This document shows positions 12,669-25,044 of a DNA stretch of 64,000 bases, piece after piece. The position numbers and the translations under genes were made by a program. The stretch's first letter is position 1. Every line of letters starts with the position of its first letter. Under the pieces are notes generated by a model. That model was not told the DNA's origin. It was given only the letters and a program-made list of their open reading frames with translations, and did no database searches. This DNA is from Sclerotinia nivalis (taxonomy: Eukaryota > Ascomycota > Leotiomycetes > Helotiales > Sclerotiniaceae): NCBI GenBank assembly GCA_029531795.1, contig JAPEIS010000005.1, positions 804,001 to 868,000 on the forward strand, in the 5' to 3' direction.

Positions 12669-14202
12669 ATGGCTGCTAGTTATAAAAGCTTGAAGGAGGA
12701 TTTTGTGTCAAATTTGACAGGAGGCGGGCTTGGAGAGATAAATATGGTCACTGCTGTCGCTCCAGTATGCTTGCGCCATGTCAACTATTTTTAATGCACA
12801 ACGAGCTAATTTGCCGGCGCAGGTCGCAGTTATTCTTTGGTCGAATTTACAGACCCGCCAGCATTTTTTCCTGCCATATACTCCAATCGCTTTCGCTGTC
12901 GACTTCCTTCTCAATGTCGGGGCTATTCTGTTGGCGATTTCTGTCTACGCAGATATGCCCCTCATTTTGAATCTCCTACTACTTGCGCCGGTTCCCTTAT
13001 TGTATGCCATTGCACCACAAAAGTCTACACGAAAGGCTCCGCAAAAGAAATCAAGAATACCGCAATCGAAAACAAACCCTTCAGACCAATTGAGCCCACT
13101 CCCGAAGAAACCTTTCCTTACCATCTACCGAGGGGCAATGATGGTTATCACTTGTCTAGCTATACTCGCCGTCGACTTCAAGATTTTCCCACGGAGATTT
13201 GCAAAAGTAGAAAACTGGGGGACGTCGTTAATGGACCTAGGAGTAGGATCTTTTGTGTTCTCAGGTGGTCTTGTAGGGGCTCGACCAATACTCAGAGAAC
13301 AAAATGCTGGCCGAACATCGAAGCTCAGCACGCGCTTATACAACTCGTTGCGCCATGCGCTACCCTTGATTGTTCTGGGAACCATAAGATTATACAGCGT
13401 CAAAGGGTTAGACTATGCGGAGCATGTTACTGAGTATGGGGTGCACTGGAATTTCTTTTTTACCCTTGCGTTCATTCCTCCATTCGTGGCGATATTCCAG
13501 TCTGCTTTTCAGCTCATCCCGTCATACGCGCTGCTGGCAATCATTCTTGGTTCTTTGTATCAAGTTGCCCTCGAATACACCAGCCTCAAAGCTTTCATCC
13601 TCACAGCTCCAAGAACAGATCTATTCTCGAAGAATCGTGAAGGGATCTTCAGCTTTTTTGGCTACCTCGCAATATTTCTGGCCGGTCAAGCAACCGGGAT
13701 GTTCGTATTACCACGCAATTCAATGCCCACCGGGGGCCCATTAGCTCAGAGAAAACGCCTCTTAATGACGATGGGCGCATGGTCAGGAGTGTGGATTACG
13801 CTCTATTTGTTGACGACAAATTACAAATATGGATTGGCATTAAGTGTATCACGCCGTCTCGCAAACCTTCCGTATTTCCTATGGGTTGCAGCTTTCAATT
13901 GCTCACAATTGACTGCATTTTGTTTGGTCGAAACAATATTCTCTCCAGTCCATAAAAGCATGGATGCAAAGACAGAAAAGGAGAATTATGAATTCTCAAC
14001 AAGTCGAGTCCTTGAAGCGTTCAATAGAAATGGCCTGGCACTTTTCTTGGCTGCAAATTTACTTACAGGACTCATCAACCTGACAATACCAACTCTGTTT
14101 GTCAGCAACCTCCAGGCTATGGGGATATTACTATTTTATGCCTCTGCCCTGACAGGGCTTGCAGTAGGTCTGGATGTATATGATATTTCTATTAAAATGT
14201 AA
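12669..14202 (+). CDS. GWT1: GPI-anchored wall transfer protein 1 (inositol acyltransferase, PIG-W)
   Basis: Two exons, 12669-12764 and 12823-14202, with a 58-base intron, giving 491 residues, the usual size of the family. The spliced N-terminus reads [19 protein letters not shown] and then [17 protein letters not shown], typical of fungal Gwt1. An intron-blind reading would start at 12778 and lose this end. A second in-frame ATG lies upstream at 12645 and would add eight residues. The protein is almost wholly hydrophobic, with about a dozen membrane segments and a basic loop near residues 85-120. Gwt1 acylates the inositol of GlcN-PI in the ER during GPI-anchor synthesis, so it is needed to anchor cell-wall mannoproteins; it is the target of manogepix-type antifungals. 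Confidence 0.93.
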
Positions 14203-16992
14203 TCCTGGATGGGTTATTTTGAGCACAGTAATCTGCAGTATCTCAAAGATCAACTTGTGCCTTGAAACTTCCATGCCTGACGAACGCAACGATAAACCTT
14301 GTACACAAACTTTAGACATTTGATCGAAGCATCTGCTTTTGGAAGACATTGGACCAGACCTTATCAATCTTACGGGTAGATGAGACAATGAAGCAAACAA
14401 TCCGGAAGTTTTGACCTCGGCGACAGACTAATTCATACACCAAAGTATATCGGGTCGGCAAAATCACTCAAGCTAATTTTGGTATGACCATTGCTATTGT
14501 CTACTTATTGTCCGTGAGAAATCAAGTGTCAGGTACTCAAGCAATTCCAAGCATGAATCTTCATAGTAATTTGAATTAACATTTGAAGTCACAACCTTAA
14601 CATTCGGTTTCAATCAGCCCCGAAGAGTTTGGGCCTGGAGATCATCAGGTTTGTTTGTCGTATCGGGAAGATGAAACAAACCCACTCTGCACTTCACATG
14701 CAACCCTACTCGAACCTCGACATATGATTCGTACAGTCGAGGAGAATTGAAAAGGTGCAGGTACCCATCGGCAATACGACCTTGACCAGATGAGGAATCG
14801 AGGTTCATCTTGTGGTACCTGGACCATTCCCCGTTTGCACTGGTTTACAGTATACTTTCTCTTCCTCCGACTTAAACGGGTATTTTTGAATTTTAGCCTG
14901 TATCATCGCATCAGTAGCACCTCAGGTACCACGGCAAAACCATGTTGATGTCCTCCTTTTGATGTTGACATGCTGTAGGACATCGCCAGGAAGTAAGGAA
15001 ATTAAGATTTGAGGATTGCGGATCCTCCGCTTTTGATCGAACGCACCCCTTTTTAGTTGAATATCTATTTTTGCTTCAGAAACATATATTTGAAGAACAT
15101 CTAGAATTGATATATCGAACGTGGTATTTGTATCATTTGTGTTGCTTGTGCTTTTAGAGCTCTGAAATCGTCATATCGGGGATGCTTGTATCCTTCATCT
15201 GAAAAAAAAAAAAGAAGATTTGGGTGAGACCTAATCCTTAATATAGCAATATGATCCAAGATATTTTAAGCCTTCCAAGGCTTTCATATGTACGACAAGG
15301 GAAAGCTGGCTCCATTCAACATTGTGATTCTCAGTTCACGGCAAGACTTTTAAGACTTTTAAGACTTTTAATTGGACTTTATATACTTGCATATAGTGCA
15401 TTGGTGCGGCGTTTACTTTCTCCCGAAGACTAAACGCCTCATCTCCGACGTCAATGCAAGTAATACAGAAGGCAGAGGTTAACCCCATTCACAGAATCAC
15501 ATTCCCTTTATTTCTATTTTGCTTTTACGGAACCGACCCATTAAATCCATCCCATACTAAGACTTTTCAGAGTCAAGACTCGAAGATGCTTTCCGAAATC
15601 TACTTTACTTTTATCCACCTATATATTAATGAGCACTGAGCAGTGGGGAAGAAAGATGAAGGATGTGTTGAGGATGCTCGATGGATCATTTGAGTACCGA
15701 GTAGAATATGGTGGTCTTTGTTGTCCCTCGAACTGCATATCTAAATCAGGAGAAATTCGCCGATGATGACTTCACGATGCATTTTGTACAGTGTGAAGGA
15801 AGAATTCAAGGTTCTTCCATACCTAGAAATACTTTTTCTGATCTATGGATGATACTTGATCACCGCTACATGACTTCATGAGAGAGTTGTTAATTCATTA
15901 CCAAGGGAATCCTTGAGAGAATGCCAATGGGAGATCTGATATTTCGTATAAGTGCTCACAGACGTCAATAAGACCCAGGATCCTTTTCTTTCAGCGTGCC
16001 ACGTCAATGCAAAATAAACCACCATTTTTATGATCTTTATGCCATTTGTTGATTTAACCATATCATCCCCAAGATCTCATCAAGGTCACCCATTCCCGTA
16101 AATGCTTCTACGATCGAACTAGAAGGCGGCTGTCAGATCTTTTGCCGTTTCGGTTGTTTATGCCAGAGAAATCACAAAAGGATGTGAAGATGCAGTGGAC
16201 ATGCTGATTGATTGAGCAAACTTCTTGGATGGGAAGACCTTTCATCTGATATCAAGGAATTGCCTGTTGCTCTCTTCCCCTTTTTGAATGATGGTGATGG
16301 GAAAGAAATAGCCGTAACATTGCAAGCAAACCGCTTTTCATGCACTTTTCTCATGATGAATTAAATAAAACTTCCTGTGATCCCAGTATAGGAATAAGGG
16401 AACCCTTTTCTCCTGAATTCCTATTTGATTTGCTTGCGTGAATATTGCATTCGCCCTTTCTTTGCATTTGCTCCAATTGAATCCAACGACCTCACATCTA
16501 CGAAGTATCGAGTTTCATCATACCGCTCCTTTCATCCTTCTGTTCGTCCACCAAGCTGAAGAGGCAGGACAGCGAACTCGAACAGAGACCTATCGTTAAA
16601 TAAATGTTTAATGCCAACAATTAGATTGAACCCAATTCATATGGTAGTAATCTTACAACTTGCTCTACTCTTTCTATAGGTACGTACAATATCCTTTGGA
16701 ATACTCGAACTATTTGGAACATTCATATCATTCCCCCCTTCCCCTCCGGTTCTCACATGATGGGATATCAAAAAGCACCCAAAATCGCCCCATCGCAACC
16801 AATATCAGAGGCAAATCAAACCCATTACATTGATTGACTTATATACCATTTATAATCATCCAAACTCCTGTTTGTATGCTCATATCTTATGGTTTTAAGT
16901 CAATCTGCCTTCGTGTAGTGCAGGTTGCATTGCTCATCCACATCAATCACAATCACAATCAGCAGCATGAGTTTTGCGCCCCAAGCTTGCCC

Positions 16993-17193
16993 ATGTTTCC
17001 GCCCGGCTCATCAATCGCCCTAGGCTTTCTCCTTTACCTCTCTCAGCTCATCAAAGCCTTCGCTAAACGATCAAAAAGGAAATTAGAAGAAGAGAAAAAG
17101 GTCAAATCGATCCAAGGAAAGTCGAAATTTGGAAGTGGAAGTGAGAGAAGAGGCATTTCGAATCTTTTTAATCTTATTAATCTTACTGGCTGA
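16993..17193 (+). CDS. Possible small membrane protein, 66 aa
   Basis: This single-exon frame begins MFPPGSSIALGFLLYLSQL and is followed by a strongly basic stretch (KRSKRKLEEEKKVK), ending NLFNLINLTG. That layout, one hydrophobic helix followed by a charged coil, is protein-like. The same frame runs upstream from TTG at 16834, so the ATG at 16993 is only the most plausible start. No homologous family is recognised. It could equally be chance in a long intergenic region. Confidence 0.28.
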   Translation: MFPPGSSIALGFLLYLSQLIKAFAKRSKRKLEEEKKVKSIQGKSKFGSGSERRGISNLFNLINLTG

Positions 17194-17450
17194 AATCAAG
17201 GAAAGATTTGTTGTTGCAAGGAAAAGAAAAGGAGGATAATCGGTCAATAGTCAGTAAGTCTTAGCATCAAAATTCATTATATATCAAGTTTTCATTATTT
17301 TTGTGGTTCATTGTTTGGCAATGAGAATTATGAGATGGTAGGGACAATTGTTGGAAGGGAGAGAACAGAAAAAGGCTTGATAGCTACCTACAGACAAAGA
17401 CAGAGAGTACCCTAGGTATTCAGAATTCCAAAGCCCAAACACTGGTGGTA

Positions 17451-17600
17451 ACTACTAGGTACCGTACCTAGGTAGTAGTTATCTAGTATAATCAGCACCA
17501 AAAGTCATTCATATCAACATCAATGAGGCCTTTTCTCTACTTACGTAGGTACTCCCTAGGTACCTAAGTACCTAAGTACCTAAGTACCTACGTACCTACT
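17451..17600. repeat. TAGGTAC palindrome and GTACCTAA octamer array
   Basis: At 17451-17480 the sequence ACTACTAGGTAC is followed after one base by its near-perfect inverted copy, giving a hairpin-capable element. At about 17556-17600 the octamer GTACCTAA is repeated roughly four times and ends in variants with ACG. The core CCTAGG/GTAC occurs elsewhere in the window (near 885, 49435, 49670 and 50700), usually in promoters. Function is unknown. Confidence 0.6.
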
Positions 17601-18464
17601 AAGTATTACACTACGAAATTCACTCCTACAGTTTGGTAGCGGTCTCCACCCCCTGGAAATTCAATTCAATCTACCTTTTCATTTTTTTTAATCTACTCTC
17701 TACTTGCCTCTTGCCTCTTTCTTACCACACTCTCTTAGCACTCACTCACTCTCTTAGCACTCACTCACTCACTTACTCACTCACTTACTCACTCACTCAC
17801 TCACACCCTCCCTCACACCCATAATCTCACTCTTTTAACCTTCTTGTACAGGAGATCCAACTTACATACTGTCGTTAAAGCCTAGAAAGCAAAATCAAAT
17901 AACAATAACAGTAACAATAACAATAACAATAACAATAACAAAAAACGAAGGAAAAAAAAAAGAAATTCGAAAAAAGATTATCATAAACAACCAATAACAT
18001 ATCGGCAAAGAAAATTACAATCACAATTATAATTACAATTTCAATTTCAATTCACTTTCCCATATCAGCAAAACACACACCAACCTCAAAACCTCTTTTA
18101 AGTTTTAACACTTTTTACTCCGTACATCACATCCATCCCATCCATCTTGGGTTTCCCCAGCCACCCACATTTACTCTCTCTACGAATTACAATCAACTGG
18201 TTCAATTAGTCGGCCAACCACACACCAAAGAAAGGTCGACGCTAAACTAAAGAGCCGTACCGCCTTTAACTCCTCGACCGCCTATTTTTTATTAGGAGTT
18301 GCGATATCCCAAAATAATAGTCGCCAGCGCCAGCCGCGACCTTTTTTAATCGTCCAAAACTTTAATTCCAACGATCCTCTATTGAAGATTGTTATCGCCA
18401 GCTTTCTGAAAAACCCTCTGTTCAAGGAGCCATTACTTCCCTCGAACCCTCTCCCCCCCCCCCA

Positions 18465-18494
18465 ATGATGTTAGTTGGTGGAAATAGGTGGTAG
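18465..18494 (+). promoter_or_regulatory. Upstream open reading frame in kinase leader
   Basis: Two tandem ATG codons open a short frame ending in TAG, 127 bases before the kinase start. If transcription begins upstream, ribosomes would meet it first and it could damp translation of the kinase. Its place in the mRNA is inferred, because the transcription start is not known. Confidence 0.3.
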
Positions 18495-18621
18495 ACCGGC
18501 GAAAAATCTCGCAATCATAACGCTGCTTCTGGATTGTGCTTCAGCAACCAACGGTCATTGTAATTTCCGGTTGCTAGACACCCAATCTGCGATTGACAAC
18601 AGTGCGCAAAATTAATAAGAG

Positions 18622-21600
18622 ATGTCTTCAGCCGCTTTGCAGACCGCCCCTCATCAGCCAACATCAATAGGATCGCAATCACCAGTTGCAGCACCATCAT
18701 CTTCGGGGAGACCTTATACTTCGGGATCACAGCAACAACCCCGAGACCCCTACTACAATCAAAATACTACGAACACCTCTCCATCATCGGCACGAAAACC
18801 ATCTCGAAGGCCGAGCGGCAATGGCGCATCTACAAACACACCTCCTCAGCCTCAGTACAGTTCACCTTCGGTAACAACAAACTCAGCACCCATAAACTCT
18901 CGCACGATTAATTCCTCGAACCACACATCCCCGACGGCCTCCACAGCTGCTGCTAGCTTTTCGCCAATGGCTCCGGGCGATCATCAGCGAGGTATGCCCC
19001 CAGTTGTCTCGGAAAGAACATCTTCAAATAGACCGAACCCAGCAATGGCGGCTGCATCTTCGGCAGCAAATCGTAGCTCGAGTTCTAGACGAGGTGAAAA
19101 CACGAACGAGCAGAGGGCGAGAGATTCTCCACGTCGGGCACAGTCACAAGAGGACCAATATTTTGAAAGGAGGAATACACAAACCAATGGGACGGGAAAT
19201 GAGGATGCTGCTGCTGCTGCCAATGCGGCAACCCGAGCCAGACGTAGAGCTCAACAATCACCTGAAGCTTTACCACACAGGCCGAATGGAACTCGAGAAC
19301 AGAGAGCTGGTCAATCCTCTAATACACAAAATAGATCACATCCAGTGGGTACGAATTCGCCCGCAGGTCTGTCTCATGAGGCAAGCGAGGTATTAAATCG
19401 TGTGTTGGTCAGCGATCCCAAGGTGGATTTGGGGCGAGAGAGAGAGCGAATGGCTGAGGCTGCACCTAATGCCGCTCCAGCTCCTCCGGTGATGGAAGAG
19501 GCTCCTCGGCAGCAGAGATCACGTCACGATCACACAGCCAACTCCGGAAAACGAGAAAAGCACAGTAAATTTGGAGAATATTATCTGGGCAACACGCTTG
19601 GTGAGGGAGAATTTGGTAAAGTGAAAATGGGCTGGAAATCAGAAGGTGGTGTTCAAGTAAGTCTATGCTGAATATCGTGTCGATCTCATACTAATCATCA
19701 TGTCAAAGGTTGCCATCAAACTCATTCGCCGCGATAGTGTAGGAACGAATCCCACGAGGCTTGCAAAGATATATAGAGAAATCGCTATTCTTCGAGAAAT
19801 ATCACACCCGAATATCGTTCAATTACATGAAATGGTTGAGACAGAAAGGCAAATTGGAATCATTCTGGAATATGCTTCAGGGGGAGAACTCTTTGACTAC
19901 ATTCTCAACCACCGCTACCTCAAGGATAATGCTGCTCGTCGCCTCTTCGCCCAATTGGTTTCCGGCGTTGGATATTTGCACAAGAAGGGAATTGTCCACC
20001 GAGATTTGAAGCTTGAGAACCTCCTACTCGACCGGAACCGCAACATTATCATTACAGATTTTGGTTTTGCAAACACTTTTAATCCCGACGATGAGCTCGG
20101 AGATGAGATCGAATACAATTTATCTAGCCGTGACTATGTCAAGCGTATGGAATTGGATAAGATTTTGCCTGGTGGTTCGCGGAGAGGAGATTTGATGCAG
20201 ACAAGTTGTGGAAGTCCGTGTTATGCAGCTCCAGAATTAGTTGTGAGTGATTCGCTGTACACTGGCCGCAAGGTCGATGTATGGAGCTGCGGGGTAATAT
20301 TGGTAAGTCTTGGTCACTGCACCTGTTAATAATTTTACCGCTAACATGAATGCAGTATGCAATGCTTGCAGGATATCTACCTTTTGATGATGATCCAGCC
20401 AATCCCGAAGGCGACAACATTAATCTCCTTTATAAGTACATAGTTTCGACACCACTTACATTTCCCGAATATGTCACACCGCATGCTCGAGACCTTCTCC
20501 GCCGTATTCTTGTTCCAGACCCACGCAAACGTGCAGATTTATTCGAGGTTGCCCGACATAGTTGGTTAAGCGAATATGCACATGTTGTTGGCTTTATTAC
20601 TAGTAGCACAACAACTACTGTGGAGATTGCGAACACCACAGTTCCTTCTGGTGAACCGCAGGAGGCCCCACTACTCGCTAGAAGTGCTTCAGTTCGGGAA
20701 CCTAAATCACAAAAGGCACCGGCGGCTGTTGGTGACCTTAGTAGGAAACATGGGCATGTGGACCAAGATGGAGAAGAGGCACCTGGCAAAACTTCGAAAG
20801 ACAACAAGAGAAGAACTGTACAAGTCGAGTATGTGGCTCCAAGATCGCAGACACAAAGAGGCGAGCCTTCTACCAACTCGTCTAGTGTTCAATCTGGTTC
20901 TAGAACACGCGCTCGTGCTGGTAGTCAAGGTCCAGTCGAGATTTCTGGAGCTTCTCAGGCTGCGAGAAGAAATGTACCCACAGGAGAAAAGCCGTTATCT
21001 CACGATCCTTCATTGACAAGAGAAGCTCAATATGCAACCTCGGCAAGAAGACCGGGAAGCTCACAGCGACAACAAGGTATGCCTCCACCTGCTCGAACTA
21101 CTCTAGAACATCGCGCAACATCAGAAATTAATCATATGGCTCCAGTCACTGGTCAACCATCTATCGCAAGGCCGAATACCGGTGGTTCCATGACTTCTAA
21201 TAGGTCTGGATCTATGGGTTTCCCGACACGCGGCTCGTACAGCCAACCTGTGGCGCCAACCGTCGCTGGAACTAATGCTCATGGCCGTATGTCTCAACCT
21301 CAACCAAAGACTTCGAGGAACTACAACATATCACCTCCTATGGTGCAAGGCGAACAAACCTTCGAATACCCTACACAAGCAACTTCCCAACCAATAGCTC
21401 CGAAATTCGCCAAAGTCGCAGGCCTTCCGGCGGCAACTGGAAATGCACCATCTGAGGCTAGCAAAACTCACAAGAGGTCAAACACAATCGGTGGCATATT
21501 TAGCAGAACAAATTCGCTATTCGGGGGTAAGTCACACTCTGAAAAATCCTCAGAGAAACCGAAGAAGTCATACCCGCCAGTCAGCATGTCAAATGCCAAT

Positions 21601-22317
21601 ATCACAAATGCCGATGATTCGAGGCAGTCGATGGACTCTAGACGCTCTATATCTTTTGGTTTTGGCAAGAAGAGAAGCGGAAGTATAACTGGGCGATCTC
21701 AAACCGGTTCTCAGGAGAAGGCATCAAGAAGATTTTCCCTTCTTCCGGCATCATTCTCCCTCAAATCCATTGGCATTGGTAGAGATCCAGGTACTCCGCC
21801 CGCTAGTACTCCGACCGATGGCCATTATGAGCCATACCCTGAAACCCAAAATAATCATCTTGATGCGCCGCAGGACAATAGGGAAGCAAGGAATCTTAGC
21901 GGAAGTACTGCAGATTATCAGCATGTTGATGGATCTTATGCCGCTAACCCTGCACAACAAGAGAGACAACGTTTTGCTCAACCACAACAACAAAATCCGG
22001 ATTCTAGGCTGGTTGGTCCGCCAGAATTCTTGCCACCCATAAATTTTCGGCAAGATGAGTCGGCATTAACGACTGACTCTGAATCTTCATTCGGCCAAAG
22101 TCGACGTGGGCCTTATCCAAATGAGAATAATACCTCGTATGAAGACTCACGACGACCGGTAGGACGCAATGGTAGGGGTGTCCTACAAAAGAACAATCGG
22201 AAGTTTGCCGATGCTTATGACCAAGAGCATGCACACAATGACCATGGAGGTAGTAGTGGTGCAGCTAGAAAGGTCATGGACTTCTTCCGAAGACGTGGAA
22301 AGGCTCGTGGAGAGTGA
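18622..22317 (+). CDS. Serine/threonine protein kinase, Kin4/Frk1-like
   Basis: Three exons, 18622-19656, 19709-20302 and 20356-22317, give 1196 residues. Residues 1-310 are Ser/Gln/Asn-rich and disordered. The kinase domain begins near residue 316 with the Gly loop LGEGEFGKVKMGW. The lysine of VAIK is about 349, HRDLKLEN starts at about 442, DFG is about 462-464 and APE about 519-521, after TSCGSPCYAAPE. The DFG-APE spacing is long, with an insert of about 30 residues in the activation segment. About 550 disordered residues follow, with basic Ser-rich patches (KRSNTIGG, KKSYPP) and a basic C-terminus. The Gly loop and TSCGSPCYAAPE most resemble yeast Kin4/Frk1, an AMPK-related kinase of the spindle position checkpoint. 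The exact orthology and any role in this fungus are inference. Confidence 0.85.
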
Positions 22318-23628
22318 AAGTCGGCTCGAGATAATAGTCCTTTTTAAATGATATCACTTCGACATATACACGACAATAGCTTTGCTCAATTCTGGATTAT
22401 GCATAAGCTTTCAGCGAAAGCCTCGGAAACTTGCCATTCAGCTTTTGGTCTGATTGATAGCAAGTTTGCTTTCATTTCTCTAGAACGGCTTGGCGGGCCT
22501 GCTGGATTTTGGTACGGGAGGATGAAAGGAGTGTGGGCAGGCGTTCTCTTGCATTTCATCATATGGTTCGCTTGTTATATTTTTGCGCTCAACTCGACCT
22601 CTACCTCGATTTGTGGATTGTGAACTCGTCATCGATGGAGGGGTACTTGGCTCCTCATTTTACTTCGCTGTGGATAAGATTATATCTTTGGGTTATGGGA
22701 GTTGAATTGAGTAGCATTTGTGTGTCTTGATTGTGAAGAGTAGCCGAATAGTTTATTTTCTCTTACCTTGGCTTAAAGTTGTTGTTTCGCTTTTTATTTT
22801 CTCTTCTCTATTAATTTGGTGACGTTGGTGGGGGGGGGGGGGGTGAAGGGATTGGAGCGGGAGGGAATTGGGATATCTTATTTGACTGGTGGTAGTAGTG
22901 AGGTCTCAAATGGTGATTTTCTTCAAAAGGAAATGCGCGTGTGCTTGAATGGTGGAATGCTACGATCAAGCGGCAGATCTACACCATTGGAAATGAAAGA
23001 GAAAGAGAATTAGAACACGCGTGTGGAGGGAGGATGGATTTGAGACTTGTGATGCAGATGTAGGAGAAAAGAGAAGAGAAGAGAGAAATGAGAGAGGGGG
23101 AAGAGGAAAGAGAAGAGCGATGATGGACGGGGATGGGGATGGGGATATGAACCCTAGGGTAAATCATTTGTAATAATCGAGATCGAAAACAAAAGAGCAT
23201 CATTTGAAACATTACTTTTGACCTTGACTTGACTTGACTTGACTTGACTTGACTTGACTTGACTTGACTTGACTTGATTTGACTTGACTTGACTTTTTTC
23301 TTGGGGATGTTTTTTTGAGTTTGTATATGATTTGATTTCTGATTTGTTTTGTTTTCGGGTATTATAAATATTGGGGTTATAATTATTAAGACTAGCTATA
23401 AAAATAAGTAGATGTATTCAGAATAACAAATTTGTTTAAATTTTTTTTTTTAAAAAATCATTGATATAAATCCGTATTTTCCAATTTTGAGACCCGGTGA
23501 GCTCGGACCGTCCTGCCGATAACATTCCAGACGTCATTAAGTCCCTTACCGTCCGCCACCAGCATGTAACAATATCTCATCTCCTGACTCCTTCCACCAA
23601 ATATGTATACAAGTCTTCCCATACCATC
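22318..23628. other. Intergenic region with simple repeats
   Basis: This holds the kinase 3' region and the promoter of the metallo-beta-lactamase-like gene. Frames of up to about 91 codons at 22348-22730 overlap each other and carry no domain. A G-run of about 14 bases lies near 22830-22843, a purine-rich patch at about 23060-23115, and a TTGAC tandem array at 23224-23295 (listed separately). Poly-T/A near 23440-23457 precedes the next gene. Confidence 0.5.
23224..23295 (+). repeat. TTGAC pentamer tandem array
   Basis: About 14 head-to-tail copies of the pentamer TTGAC lie here, with one ATTTGAC interruption near 23276-23283. It is a microsatellite-scale array between two genes. Length polymorphism is expected from its structure. 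No function is evident. Confidence 0.85.
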
Positions 23629-24687
23629 ATGGATCAAACGATCAATTTGATTTCCGCACAACTCCAAACCACTCTCAGCGATTCCATTCGCGAAGCTCTC
23701 AATACCCATCGACCCCTCGTCACTCATCTCAATGCAGACACTACATGGCTCCTTTCAATACCCTTTCCTCCTACAGCGTACAATCCATTCAGCAGATCAT
23801 ATTATCATATATTGATTGATCCATGGCTACGCGGTGGTCAAAGTGATGTTGCGGCATTCTTCAGTCAACAATGGCATGCGAATCCTAGCTCAGTGCAAAG
23901 CATAAATGAGGTTGAGGAGGTCATCAAGGGTATTGAGGAAGTAGCACATAAGAAAGGAGTTGTGGGAGATGGAAGCTGGATTGATGCAGTGGTCGTGAGC
24001 CACGAATTTACAGACCATATGCACAAGGAAACTTTACTCGAGATCCCTAGCACCGTTCCCGTATTCGCGGCTTCGAAAGCTGCAGCGGCGATTACGTCTT
24101 GGGTGCATTTTGATCATGTGGAAGAAATACCTAGGTTTGATGGTGACTGGAGAGAAGCTTCTTCGGAGCATTTGCCGGACTGGGTGGGAATATCAAGAGT
24201 TGCGAAAGCGGGTGTGGATTTACTATATTACCATTCTGCTGTTATGATTACATTTTCTATTTATGCGGAGGATAATACCCTAAATGAAGATGCAAGCGAA
24301 GAGACACCCGAAGCTGTAATATATACACCGCATGGAATTGATCCTGGTGATCTAACAGTGGTGGGGAATGCTCAACCGCGTATTCGGACCCTCGCGTTAC
24401 TACATGGGTTACAGGATATTTCATTACCTCGGGCACAATTGAATAAAGGGGCGCATAATGGATTGAAGGTTCAAAGGTTGTTGAATGCAAAATACTGGCT
24501 TGGTACACACGATGAGGTCAAGACGGGCGGAGGAATAGTGAGTTGGTTTTTGAATCGGAAGGTTGTGACACTAAAGGAAGCATTGGAGAGAGAAGTCATG
24601 GAGAACGGAGACACTGGTGATGTAGAAAAGGTAGGGGATATCAAATTTTTGGAGGTGGGGAACGGCGAGAGTTTAATTTTGGTGTAA
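23629..24687 (+). CDS. Metallo-beta-lactamase-fold protein, unknown substrate
   Basis: A single exon of 352 residues. The frame runs upstream only from GTG, so ATG 23629 (MDQTINLISAQL) is chosen. After HLNADTTWLLSI there is a beta-strand pair with ILIDPWLRGG, where the Asp is a probable metal ligand. The metal-site motif follows as SHEFTDHMHKETL, a HxxxDHxH variant of the canonical HxHxDH. Later HFDHVEEI and IYTPHGI supply candidate His residues. This layout is common in fungal proteins annotated only as beta-lactamase-like. The fold is supported; the reaction is not known. There is no signal peptide. It is an ordinary single-copy gene between the kinase and the zincin-like gene. Confidence 0.75.
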   Translation: MDQTINLISAQLQTTLSDSIREALNTHRPLVTHLNADTTWLLSIPFPPTAYNPFSRSYYHILIDPWLRGGQSDVAAFFSQQWHANPSSVQSINEVEEVIKGIEEVAHKKGVVGDGSWIDAVVVSHEFTDHMHKETLLEIPSTVPVFAASKAAAAITSWVHFDHVEEIPRFDGDWREASSEHLPDWVGISRVAKAGVDLLYYHSAVMITFSIYAEDNTLNEDASEETPEAVIYTPHGIDPGDLTVVGNAQPRIRTLALLHGLQDISLPRAQLNKGAHNGLKVQRLLNAKYWLGTHDEVKTGGGIVSWFLNRKVVTLKEALEREVMENGDTGDVEKVGDIKFLEVGNGESLILV

Positions 24688-25044
24688 TGGTTTTGAACCA
24701 TCCCAAGTGGTTTGAGATGCCATTGTTGCTATTGTTGCACATGCAGGTGCAATGTCAAATTTGCAGATTAAATATCACATAAGAGAAATATATTGAGGAC
24801 TACTCGTTTGAAGAAGGAAAAGAGCTTTCTTTGCAGTCATTGTGGGAATTCGTCTTTGATATTATTTATCCCGTTATTTCGATCATTTTTATTTTCCCTT
24901 TTGTTCCTGGTGGTATGGTACCTCATAATTTCTCCATTTGTAGCAAAAACAACCCTTTCGTAACATGATTCGATCATAAATATTCGCAAGGCGACCAGAT
25001 CAGACAGAATACCCCTTCGAAAGGTTCTTGGCGCCATATTGAAA

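Larger units (their letters stand above)
14203..18621. other. Long intergenic region and kinase promoter/leader
   Basis: The first 2.7 kb shows nothing I can call. A 66-codon frame at 16993-17193 is listed separately. From about 17400 to the kinase start the DNA becomes repeat-rich: TAGGTAC palindromes, CACT/ACTC runs at about 17745-17815, AACAAT repeats at about 17893-17942 and a poly-C tract near 18450-18463. This looks like a long promoter plus transcribed leader. A 10-codon open frame, ATGATG to TAG (18465-18494), precedes the kinase ATG. Confidence 0.5.

Noticed and set aside
22348..22730. Overlapping 91- and 73-codon frames after the kinase
   Set aside because: They overlap in different frames within the likely 3' UTR and have no recognisable features.
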